A stretch of 7,997 bases of DNA from Thermoplasmata archaeon (GTDB taxonomy: Archaea > Thermoplasmatota > Thermoplasmata > Lutacidiplasmatales > UBA184): the NCBI GenBank assembly GCA_021828085.1, contig JAKATE010000088.1:1-7997 (forward strand). The letters are read 5' to 3'. The notes under the pieces were generated by a model. The model saw nothing but the letters and a program-made list of their open reading frames with translations, did not search any database and was not told the DNA's origin. The translations under genes were made by a program, and so were the position numbers. Of this stretch, positions 1 to 5,723 are shown piece after piece; position 1 is the stretch's first letter; each line of letters opens with the position of its first letter.

Positions 1-465
1 CTCCGCTACCTCGTGGTCTCCACCTTCGTCGAGCGCAGCCTCTTCCCTTCCCGCTGGCGTGCCCCCCTCTCCGCCCTGGGCACCCGGGGGCTCACCTCGG
101 CGGTCCTCGTCGTCCTCCCCGTCTCGAGCGGTCTCATCTCCTCCGCCGGGATCTTCCTCGACCCTACCCTGATCGTCATCCTGTGCTTCACCGTGTACAC
201 GACCTTCGCGGTCTACTTCGATCGACAGGGGACCGGGCCCGCCTCGGCCCGGTCCCCCCCGCCCCCTTCCGTGGAGCCCCCGGGAACGGGTCCGGCCTGG
301 GAGTCGATGTGGAGCACCCTCCTCGGGGAGAACCCCCTGCCCGAGGCGACGACGCCCCCGGGCACGGCGGGAGGGGCGGTGGAGCCCCCCGCGAGTCCTC
401 CTCCCGAACCCATCCCCGCCCCCCCGCGGGAGCCTCCCCCCCTTCCCCGACGGCGGGACCGCTGA
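1..465 (+). CDS. Cation/proton antiporter-like membrane protein, C-terminal part
   Basis: The 5' end lies outside the window; the open frame runs from base 1 to a TGA at 463-465 and gives 154 residues. The visible part begins in a membrane domain. A segment with GTRGLTSAVL (residues 27-36) resembles the conserved [A/G]-x-RG-[L/V] stretch near the end of CPA1/NhaP-type Na+/H+ antiporters. Hydrophobic helices cover about residues 31-47 and 51-73, the second ending in an FAVYF edge. After this comes an 81-residue cytoplasm-like tail with 25 prolines and no recognisable domain, ending in an arginine-rich PRRRDR. Such a carrier would exchange Na+ or another cation for protons across the cell membrane. 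The family call rests on a short motif and the helix pattern, so another multi-helix transporter is possible. It converges on the acetyltransferase gene with a 36-base gap. Confidence 0.6.
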   Translation, partial: LRYLVVSTFVERSLFPSRWRAPLSALGTRGLTSAVLVVLPVSSGLISSAGIFLDPTLIVILCFTVYTTFAVYFDRQGTGPASARSPPPPSVEPPGTGPAWESMWSTLLGENPLPEATTPPGTAGGAVEPPASPPPEPIPAPPREPPPLPRRRDR

Positions 466-501
466 CGGGGACGGGTCGATGCGCTTTCGGGCGCCGGCCC
501 G

Positions 502-1326
502 TCAAGGGGTTCGGAACGCCCCGGCGTCGATCCAACGCAGGGCGTGATGGAAGACGAAGCCCAGCCCGCGGTAGAGGCGGACCGCCCCCTCGTTGTCCGA
601 GCGAACGTAGAGGGCACAGTCGGCCCCCCGCTGGTGGGCCTCTTCGACGAGACGTGTCGTCACGGCCTCCGCCAGGCCCTGGCGGCGGTGGTCGGGTTCG
701 GTGAAGATCCCCCCCAGGACCCAGAGGCCGGGGAGCTCCACCAGGGTCCTCGCCACGGCGAGCGGACGGTTCCCCTCCTCCGGCCGGAACGCCCCATAGG
801 CGCGGGGACCGGACCCTCCTTTCAGCAGGGAGGGCGGAAGGGCGTGGGAGAACTCCGAGCCCGGCTCCAGCGGGGAGAGGTCATGGGCCTCCAGGCGCCG
901 CACGAGGGTCCGTCCGTCCTCCGAGCGGAGCGGAGGAACCCCCGCGGCAGGGCGGACCATGACATCCAGCGGAAAGACGCGCGTCGGCCCCCGGACCCGC
1001 TCGATCAGTTCAGTAAGACGGGGAGGGACGGTGGCGACGAAGGGACGGGGAGGGAGCGACTCCGCCAGCTCCTCCCAGGGCTCGTCGGAGCCTAGCCAGT
1101 GAACCTCCGGGAGCGCCGGCTCCCCCTCCCAGATGAGCAGGTACGCCCGGAGCCGTCCCCCCACCCGGCACGTGACGAAACGGACCAGCTCAGGAAAGCG
1201 CGCCTGGTCGTAGAGGGTGAAGGCGTGGTCCACCGGGTTCTCCGGCAGGAAAGGCTCCACCTCGGCGGGGGGGAGCCGCGGCGTGCGCTCCAGCCTCGGG
1301 GAGGGGTCGAGGCCCGTTCCGTTCAT
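502..1326 (-). CDS. GNAT family N-acetyltransferase (FR47/GLYAT-like, two-part)
   Basis: A 274-residue protein starting at ATG 1326-1324. The C-terminal half (about residues 138-265) is a GNAT acyl-CoA transferase domain. It has a beta-strand LWVLGGIFTEP (201-211) followed by the pyrophosphate-binding loop RRQGLAEAV (214-222; the R/Q-x-x-G-x-G/A pattern with A in the last position). Near the end, an ALYV strand leads into NEGAVRLYRGLGF (245-257), typical of motif B. The N-terminal half (about 25-130) has no acetyl-CoA loop and may be a degenerate second GNAT fold, as in glycine-N-acyltransferase-like and FR47-type proteins. The substrate cannot be deduced; an amino group on a protein N-terminus, amino acid or small molecule is typical. 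No clear ribosome binding site precedes the start. It is transcribed divergently from the DUF2400 gene and shares a 77-base promoter region with it. Confidence 0.85.
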   Translation of the reverse strand: MNGTGLDPSPRLERTPRLPPAEVEPFLPENPVDHAFTLYDQARFPELVRFVTCRVGGRLRAYLLIWEGEPALPEVHWLGSDEPWEELAESLPPRPFVATVPPRLTELIERVRGPTRVFPLDVMVRPAAGVPPLRSEDGRTLVRRLEAHDLSPLEPGSEFSHALPPSLLKGGSGPRAYGAFRPEEGNRPLAVARTLVELPGLWVLGGIFTEPDHRRQGLAEAVTTRLVEEAHQRGADCALYVRSDNEGAVRLYRGLGFVFHHALRWIDAGAFRTP

Positions 1327-1336
1327 GCCCGGACCC

Positions 1337-1397
1337 CCCGGGGTCGGTCGGCCCGTCGGGCCCGCGGGCAGGGGCTTAAGGTCCGACCGACCCTGGG
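1337..1397. promoter_or_regulatory. Inverted repeat framing the divergent promoter (candidate operator)
   Basis: GGGTCGGTCGG at 1341-1351 is the exact reverse complement of CCGACCGACCC at 1383-1393. The pairing continues outward through one G-T wobble to CCC/GGG, so the arms span 1337-1351 and 1383-1397. The 31-base spacer contains the TATA-like CTTAAG, and also a small hairpin GCCCGTCGGGC (1351-1361). The right arm lies between the TATA box and the start of the DUF2400 gene; the left arm lies in front of the acetyltransferase gene. This is the arrangement expected for a dimeric regulator that controls both genes, but no regulator gene is present in the window. In GC-rich DNA some of this could be chance. 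Confidence 0.45.
1375..1380 (+). promoter_or_regulatory. TATA-like box CTTAAG for the DUF2400 gene
   Basis: CTTAAG stands out in a GC-rich stretch, with a purine-rich AGGGG just upstream that could act as a TFB recognition element. Its centre is about 26 bases before the A of the ATG at 1404. Archaeal transcription usually starts about 22-27 bases downstream of the TATA box, so the predicted transcript would begin at or next to the start codon. The box is palindromic and could also serve the divergent acetyltransferase gene (start at 1326), with a leader of about 25 bases. Confidence 0.55.
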
Positions 1398-1403
1398 ACC
1401 GGT

Positions 1404-2324
1404 ATGGTGAAGGCCCCCGCTCCCGCCCTCGTGCAGGACCTGGAGCGGCTCCTCGCCGGCTTCCCCTACGCCCGCTCCCTTCCGGTGGACCCTCTCGCGC
1501 AGGTCCTCCCCTGGGCGGGGGACCGGCGGGCCGCCGAGATCGTCGGCGTGCTGGCCTCGACCGTGGCCGTGGGGAACGTGAAGAGCATCCGCACGGACCT
1601 CACCGCCCTCCTGGCCCGGCTCGGGGAGGACCCGCGGGGGTTTGTCGAGGGGTTCCCTCGCCGCTCCTGGCGGACGCTCCTCGCCCCCTGGCGGCACCGT
1701 TGGATTCGGGCGGACCAGATGGGCTTCCTGCTCCTCCGCCTGGGGGAGATCTACGAGCGCTATCCCGGGGGCCTCGAGGAGCTCTTCCTCGAAGGGGCCG
1801 AGGGGCCCGGACCCGAGGAGCGCTTCGCCGCCGGCGTCCACGCGCTCTCCCGGGGACTCCGCTACGGCGGCCCCGGGGAGTCCCGAAGCTACTACGAGCC
1901 CCCACCGGGCTACCTCCGGCTCTTCCCCTCTCCCCGGGAGGGGGGGCACCCGGCCTGCAAGCGCGAGGTGCTCTTCCTGCGATGGATGGTCCGTCGCTCC
2001 CCCCCGGACCTCGGGCTGTGGACCCGGGTCGACCCGTCGATCCTGCATGTCCCGCTCGACACCCACGTCTACTGGATCGCCCGGCATCTCGGGCTCACCC
2101 GTCGCGCGAGCCGCAACTGGCCGACGGTGGTGGAGATCACCCGGGCGCTGCGCACCATGGACCCGGGGGACCCGGTCCGCTTCGACTTCGCGCTGGCGCA
2201 CACCGGCATCTCCGGGGACTGCCCGAAGCGGCCGGACCGGTCCATCTGCGGACGGTGCGCCGTCCAGCCCCACTGCGACCTCTGGCGCGGAAGGCGGCGT
2301 GTCCCCCGGGCCCGGGGGGCCTAG
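1404..2324 (+). CDS. TIGR02757/DUF2400 protein with Fe-S-type Cys cluster; candidate DNA glycosylase
   Basis: A 306-residue protein recognised by the hallmark blocks of the TIGR02757/DUF2400 family: RRAAEIVGVLASTVAVGNV (41-59), ACKREVLFLRWMVR (184-197), DLGLW (202-206), PLDTHVYWIARHLGLT (217-232) and DPVRFDFALAHTGIS (256-270). The family has no function I can name with certainty. LDTHV followed by a RxLG-like helix resembles the VDTHV segment of HhH-GPD DNA glycosylases (endonuclease III), where the Asp is catalytic; here it would be D219, and K186 in ACKR could be the partner lysine. The C-terminus carries C273-x8-C282-x2-C285-x5-C291, very close to the [4Fe-4S] pattern of endonuclease III (C-x6-C-x2-C-x5-C). 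I infer a base-excision repair enzyme; this is unproven. No ribosome binding site is seen and the transcript is probably leaderless. Its stop overlaps the nrdJ stop. Confidence 0.85.
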   Translation: MVKAPAPALVQDLERLLAGFPYARSLPVDPLAQVLPWAGDRRAAEIVGVLASTVAVGNVKSIRTDLTALLARLGEDPRGFVEGFPRRSWRTLLAPWRHRWIRADQMGFLLLRLGEIYERYPGGLEELFLEGAEGPGPEERFAAGVHALSRGLRYGGPGESRSYYEPPPGYLRLFPSPREGGHPACKREVLFLRWMVRRSPPDLGLWTRVDPSILHVPLDTHVYWIARHLGLTRRASRNWPTVVEITRALRTMDPGDPVRFDFALAHTGISGDCPKRPDRSICGRCAVQPHCDLWRGRRRVPRARGA

Positions 2325-5074
2325 GAGCAGCCGCTCGTCGTCCCGCACTGGACGCAGGCGTAGCAGGTCCCCGAGCGGATCATGATCCCGCCGCAGACCG
2401 GGCAGAGCGGGGCGTCCTCCGAGCGGTCCACCCCGGAGGACGGCTCCCCGAAGGCCTCGAGGGGCTTGCCCTTGAAGCTCAGCGCCGGGGTGGCCGTGGG
2501 GGAGACGCTGCTCTCGTGGGCCTCCTCGCCGGTCTCGAGGCCGACGCTCCGACGCTCCTCCGGGGTAAGGAAGCGTAGCGCGAGCCATCGGGCGACGTAG
2601 TCCGGGATGCTCCGGGCGAAACGGACCTCCGGGTTGTTGGTGGGGCCGGCCGGATCGAAGCGCATGTGCGCCAGCTTGCGGACCAGGTCCTTGAGCGGCA
2701 CCCCGTGCTGGAGCGCCATGCTCATGGAGATCCCGAGGGCGTCCATGAGCCCGTTGACGGTGGAGCCCTCCTTGGTCACCCGGAAGAAGATCTCCCCGGG
2801 CTTGCCGTCCGGGTAGAGGCCCACGGTCACATAGCCGTCGTGGCCGCCGACGTTGAAGTGGTGCGTCATGGCGTCCCGGACATCGGGGAGGCGGTGGCGG
2901 CTCACCGGTCCCGCCGGGAGCTTGCCTGCCGTGCTCTGGGCGGTCTCGTACGGCTGGCTCGCCTTGCAGCCGTCCCGGTAGATGGAGACGCACTTGCAGC
3001 CGAGCTTCCAGGCCTCCCGGTAGATCCCCTCCACCTCCTCCACGGTCGCCGAGTTGGGGAGGTTGATGGTCTTCGAGGCGCTCCCCGAGAGGAAGGGCTG
3101 GACCGCGGCGAGCATCTTCAGGTGCCCCTGGGGGGAGATGGTCCGCCCTTCCGGGACCATGCTGAGGGCCGTGTCGAAGACGCCCAAGTCCTCCTCGCGC
3201 AGCCCGGGCGCCCCCTGGGCCGTCCCCTTCTCCTGGATGTGACGGACGATCGCCTCGGACTCCTTCGCCCCGTAGCCGAGCGCCTTGAGCGCGGAGGGGA
3301 CTGTCGAGTTCACCATCCGGAGCATCCCTCCGCCGACGAGGTTCTTCGTCTTGACCAACGCGAGCTCCGGCTCGAGCCCGAGGGTGTCGCAGCCCATGAG
3401 CAGCCCGATGGTCCCCGTAGGGGCCTGGACCGAGATCTGGGCGTTCCGGTAGCCGTACATCTCCCCCTCGGAGACGCAGCGCTCCCAGCTCCGCTGGGCG
3501 CGCTGGATGACCTTCTGCGCCGGGCCCGTCGAGCTCAATCGCTCGCTGGCCTCGCGGTGCTTGCGCATCACGCGGAGCATGGGCTCCCGGTTCTTCGAGT
3601 AGCCGGCGAAGGGGCCCATGCGGCGCGCGATCTCGGCGCTCATCCGGTACCCTTCCGCAGAGAGCAACGAGGTAATCCCCCCGGCGAGCGCGCGCGCTTC
3701 GTCGGAGTCGTAGGCGAGGCCGAGGCGCATCACCAGCGAGCCCAGGTTGGCGTACCCCAGGCCGAGGGGACGGTACTCGTGGGAGTTCCGGGCGATGGGC
3801 TCGGTGGGGTACGACGAGGCGTCGACCAGGATCTCCATGGAAAGGATGAACGTCCGGACCGCCTGGACGAAGAGCTCCCCATCGAACTCCCCCGCCGCGT
3901 TCACGAACTTCAGCAGGTTGAGCGAGGCGAGGTTGCAGGCCGAGTCGTCGAGGAAGAGGTACTCCGAGCAGGGGTTCGAGGCGTTGATGCGGCCGCTGTT
4001 CGGGCAGGTGTGCCAGTCGTTGATGGTGTCGTCGAACTGGACGCCGGGGTCGCCGCTGCGCCAGGCGGCGGTGGCGATCTGGCGGAAGAGGTCCTTCGCC
4101 CCGTACTGGTCCGCCACCCGGGTGGGCTCGGTCACGTAGTGGGTGGCCCACGGGCCGCCGCTCTCCACGCTGCGCATGAAGGTGTCGGTGATCCGGACGG
4201 AGTGGTTGGCGTTCTGGTAGGCCACCGAGGCGTAGGCGCTGTTGGGGTCGGTCCCGTCGAAGTTGGGGCTGTACCCCTCCCGGATGAGCGCCTGGGCCTT
4301 CTCCTCCTCCTTCACCTTGCACTCGATGAAGTCGACGATGTCGGGGTGGTCGACGTTGAGGATGACCATCTTCGCCGCCCGGCGCGTCGTCCCCCCGCTC
4401 TTGATGACACCGGCGAAGGCGTCGAAGGCGCGCATGAAGGAGACCGGACCGCTCGCGATCCCCCCACCGGCGAGGTGCTCGCGCGAGGAGCGCAGGGAGG
4501 AGAGGTTCGAGCCGGTCCCGCTCCCGCCCTTGAAGAGCATCGCCTCGCTCCTCGCGAGGCTCATGATGGAGTCCATGGAGTCGCCCACGGACTGGATGAA
4601 GCACGCCGAGCACTGGGGGGGCTCACGGACGCCCACGTTGAACCAGACCGGGGAGTTGTGCGAGGCCATCTGGCGGACGATGAGGAACTCCAGGTTCTCC
4701 TCGAGGACCTGGGCCTCGTCGGGGGTGTCGAAGTAGCCGAGCTTGAGCCCCTGCTGGGCGATCCAGTGGGCCACCCGCTCGATCATCCCCTGGATGGAGC
4801 TTTCGCGCTGTCCGTGCAGCAGCCGGAAGTACTTCGAGGCGGCGATGTTCACCGCCGTCTCCCCCCAGCTGCGGGGGGCCCGGACGCCCTTGAGCTCGAA
4901 GATGACCTCGCCGGCAGGGCCCTTGATCACCGCGTCGCGGCTCTCCCATTCGATCCCGTCGAAGGGACCGCGCGCCCGGGGGAGCATCCGGGCCAGCGCG
5001 AGGGGCTCTCGCGCGCCCGAGGGGCGCTCTCGCTCAGGGATGGCGGCGACGGCTCTGCGACGGATGGTGGCCAT
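2321..5074 (-). CDS. nrdJ: Class II (adenosylcobalamin-dependent) ribonucleotide reductase
   Basis: A 917-residue cytosolic enzyme that reduces ribonucleotides to deoxyribonucleotides using adenosylcobalamin to make the cysteinyl radical. Landmarks in order: the SRDAVIKGPAGEVIFE entry segment without an ATP-cone (43-60); QCSACF with redox Cys C158 (C155 nearby); FKGGSGTGSNLS (181-192); the active-site N-P-C-S-E (N367, C369, E371); the redox partner C380 in DSACNLASLNL; APTGTIGLLMGCDTLGLEP (551-569), typical of B12-type enzymes. A TSCPD domain covers about 728-836. The C-terminal tail is a cysteine-rich zinc-ribbon-like shuttle with C891, C894, C904, C907, C910 and C916. The length is normal and there is no intein. 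Lack of an ATP-cone suggests no dATP shut-off through that domain. The start at 5074 is supported by GAGGT at 5085-5081, six bases upstream. The gene ends tail-to-tail with the DUF2400 gene, sharing CTAG. Confidence 0.97.
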   Translation of the reverse strand: MATIRRRAVAAIPERERPSGAREPLALARMLPRARGPFDGIEWESRDAVIKGPAGEVIFELKGVRAPRSWGETAVNIAASKYFRLLHGQRESSIQGMIERVAHWIAQQGLKLGYFDTPDEAQVLEENLEFLIVRQMASHNSPVWFNVGVREPPQCSACFIQSVGDSMDSIMSLARSEAMLFKGGSGTGSNLSSLRSSREHLAGGGIASGPVSFMRAFDAFAGVIKSGGTTRRAAKMVILNVDHPDIVDFIECKVKEEEKAQALIREGYSPNFDGTDPNSAYASVAYQNANHSVRITDTFMRSVESGGPWATHYVTEPTRVADQYGAKDLFRQIATAAWRSGDPGVQFDDTINDWHTCPNSGRINASNPCSEYLFLDDSACNLASLNLLKFVNAAGEFDGELFVQAVRTFILSMEILVDASSYPTEPIARNSHEYRPLGLGYANLGSLVMRLGLAYDSDEARALAGGITSLLSAEGYRMSAEIARRMGPFAGYSKNREPMLRVMRKHREASERLSSTGPAQKVIQRAQRSWERCVSEGEMYGYRNAQISVQAPTGTIGLLMGCDTLGLEPELALVKTKNLVGGGMLRMVNSTVPSALKALGYGAKESEAIVRHIQEKGTAQGAPGLREEDLGVFDTALSMVPEGRTISPQGHLKMLAAVQPFLSGSASKTINLPNSATVEEVEGIYREAWKLGCKCVSIYRDGCKASQPYETAQSTAGKLPAGPVSRHRLPDVRDAMTHHFNVGGHDGYVTVGLYPDGKPGEIFFRVTKEGSTVNGLMDALGISMSMALQHGVPLKDLVRKLAHMRFDPAGPTNNPEVRFARSIPDYVARWLALRFLTPEERRSVGLETGEEAHESSVSPTATPALSFKGKPLEAFGEPSSGVDRSEDAPLCPVCGGIMIRSGTCYACVQCGTTSGCS

Positions 5075-5080
5075 GAGTTT

Positions 5081-5085
5081 ACCTC
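5081..5085 (-). promoter_or_regulatory. Ribosome binding site of nrdJ
   Basis: On the minus strand GAGGT lies six bases before the ATG at 5074-5072. This is ideal spacing and fixes the start of nrdJ; no better-placed start codon was seen. Confidence 0.65.
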
Positions 5086-5145
5086 GACCGAAGTGACGGA
5101 ACGGCCCCCCCTGGGGGCTCCGCAGAGGCTCCCCAAGCGCCGAGG

Positions 5146-5151
5146 CTTAAG
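5146..5151 (-). promoter_or_regulatory. TATA-like box CTTAAG for nrdJ
   Basis: This is the same CTTAAG hexamer as at the divergent promoter, again preceded by a GAGGGG-type purine run on the coding strand (GAGGGGTTCTTAAG). It predicts transcription from about base 5123 and a leader of about 48 bases before nrdJ. The leader would contain the ribosome binding site, and near its 5' end a hairpin GCCCCC-CCT-GGGGGC at 5104-5118. TTAA was found by eye only twice in the whole window, both times in promoter position. Confidence 0.5.
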
Positions 5152-5382
5152 AACCCCTCGTCGGGGAGGTCGGGCGCCGGGCCTGGCCACGCGCGGGGAG
5201 GCGCTCCCCTCTCGACAGCAGGGCGCGGATTCATGGGGCGCCCCGGGCCGGGCCGTTCCACTTCAGTCAGGGCCGGGTAGCGACCGCCTCCTATTTGAGC
5301 GCTGGGCCGGCCGTCGCACGCCGGATAGTTCACATCGAAAATATCCCGCCCGAGAGGACGCTCCGCCGCTTCCGAGAGAAGG
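5152..5382. other. Non-coding stretch upstream of nrdJ
   Basis: No gene is supported here. The longest minus-strand frame (5333-5079, GTG start) has no ribosome binding site, no recognisable domain and runs into the nrdJ leader. The stretch contains GC-rich palindromes, for example GGGGAG-GCG-CTCCCC (5195-5209) and GGGGCGCCCC (5235-5244). It also has two AT-richer patches, CTATTTGAG (5291-5299) and GAAAATATCC (5337-5346); the second could be a TATA box on either strand. I looked for tRNA, SRP RNA, RNase P RNA, C/D-box and cobalamin riboswitch signatures and saw none. An unrecognised small RNA is possible but not shown. Confidence 0.5.
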
Positions 5383-5418
5383 AAAAAGACGGAGGGGCCC
5401 CCGGCGGACCGGGGGCCC
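5383..5418 (-). terminator. Hairpin plus T-run terminator of the small repeat-protein gene
   Basis: Read on the minus strand, a perfect 10-bp stem GGGCCCCCGG / CCGGGGGCCC with the loop TCCG (5418-5395) is followed eight bases later by a TTTTT run (5387-5383), within a pyrimidine-rich stretch. It begins 19 bases after the stop codon of the 71-residue gene. Archaeal termination depends mainly on the T-run; the stem may also protect the transcript end. It separates this gene from nrdJ transcription. Confidence 0.65.
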
Positions 5419-5437
5419 GGAAAGGTTGGTCGGGACT

Positions 5438-5653
5438 TCAGGCGTTCTTCATCTTGGCGCGGGCCACGTACCCCTTCTTGTCGAGGAAATACATGAACCC
5501 CTCTTGCCGGGCGATCTTCTCCGTTCCGACCCGGCCCTTCCGGCCACCTTTGTTGAGCTTCGTGGGGGTCTTCCAGATGAACCCGTCCTTGCCCAGATAG
5601 TACAGATAGCCCTTCTCGCGTTTGATTTGCTCCTTACCGATCCGCTCAGCCAT
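5438..5653 (-). CDS. Small protein of two tandem ~30-residue repeats, function unknown
   Basis: A 71-residue basic protein starting at ATG 5653-5651 and ending with TGA at 5440-5438. It consists of two copies of one unit, residues 4-33 and 41-70, offset by 37. The shared pattern is R-[IV]-G-x-E-x-I-x-R-x-x-G-[YF]-[LM]-Y-[YF]-L-x-K-x-G-[FY]-[IV]. I count 11 identities in 30 positions and many conservative changes. The linker (34-40) is rich in Gly, Lys and Arg. The aromatic/glycine spacing suggests each unit forms a short beta-hairpin. There is no signal peptide, membrane helix or cysteine. The gene has its own TATA box and terminator and is more AAG-rich than its neighbours, so it is probably a genuine, possibly well-expressed gene. 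I have an impression that similar small proteins occur in other archaea but know no function. Binding of nucleic acid or a larger complex is only a guess from the positive charge. Confidence 0.85.
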   Translation of the reverse strand: MAERIGKEQIKREKGYLYYLGKDGFIWKTPTKLNKGGRKGRVGTEKIARQEGFMYFLDKKGYVARAKMKNA

Positions 5654-5685
5654 GGGTTACCCCGGGGGCTTACTATTTTCTGCCC

Positions 5686-5695
5686 AGTATATGAA
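5686..5695 (-). promoter_or_regulatory. TATA box of the small repeat-protein gene
   Basis: On the minus strand, TTCATATACT lies about 35 bases before the ATG at 5653, in an AT-rich patch that is unusual for this window. Transcription would start near 5665, giving a leader of about 12 bases. A weak GGGGT at 5663-5659 may act as ribosome binding site. The box lies between hutI (ends at 5724) and the small gene, which implies separate transcription from the rnz-hutI operon. Confidence 0.6.
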
Positions 5696-5715
5696 TTCTC
5701 CTCGAGATTCGAGAA
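5696..5715. repeat. Small inverted repeat upstream of the TATA box
   Basis: Two nested symmetries overlap: CTCGA-GAT-TCGAG at 5701-5713, and TTCTC (5696-5700) with GAGAA (5711-5715). They lie directly upstream of the small gene's TATA box and just after the hutI stop. They could be a regulator site, a TFB-contact region or the 3' hairpin of the hutI transcript. The arms are only 5 bp, so chance is not excluded. Confidence 0.3.
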
Positions 5716-5723
5716 GCCGGCCG

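Noticed and set aside
488..501. Hairpin CGGGC-GCCG-GCCCG between the antiporter and acetyltransferase stops as a bidirectional terminator
   Set aside because: Only a 5-bp stem and no T-run on either side; stems like this are common in such GC-rich DNA.
1217..2578. Plus-strand frame of 453 codons overlapping the DUF2400 gene
   Set aside because: It is an Arg/Pro/Gly-rich shadow in another frame; the DUF2400 frame carries all the family motifs.
1323..4613. Minus-strand open frame of 1096 codons through nrdJ and the DUF2400 gene
   Set aside because: It is an out-of-frame shadow of nrdJ, rich in Arg, Gly and Pro with no family signature, whereas the 2321-5074 frame encodes a complete class II reductase.
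2321..5074. Intein within nrdJ
   Set aside because: Reductase motifs follow at normal spacing, total length is normal for the family, and no Hint or splice-junction motifs occur near the active-site cysteines.
5079..5333. Possible 84-residue minus-strand protein between the small gene and nrdJ
   Set aside because: GTG start without ribosome binding site, poorly placed relative to the nearest AT patch, no recognisable motif, and it runs through the nrdJ promoter and leader.
5075..5394. Cobalamin riboswitch, tRNA, SRP RNA or RNase P RNA upstream of nrdJ
   Set aside because: The conserved boxes of these RNAs (B12 box, TPsiC-type GGTTCRA, SRP helix 8, RNase P core) were not found on either strand.
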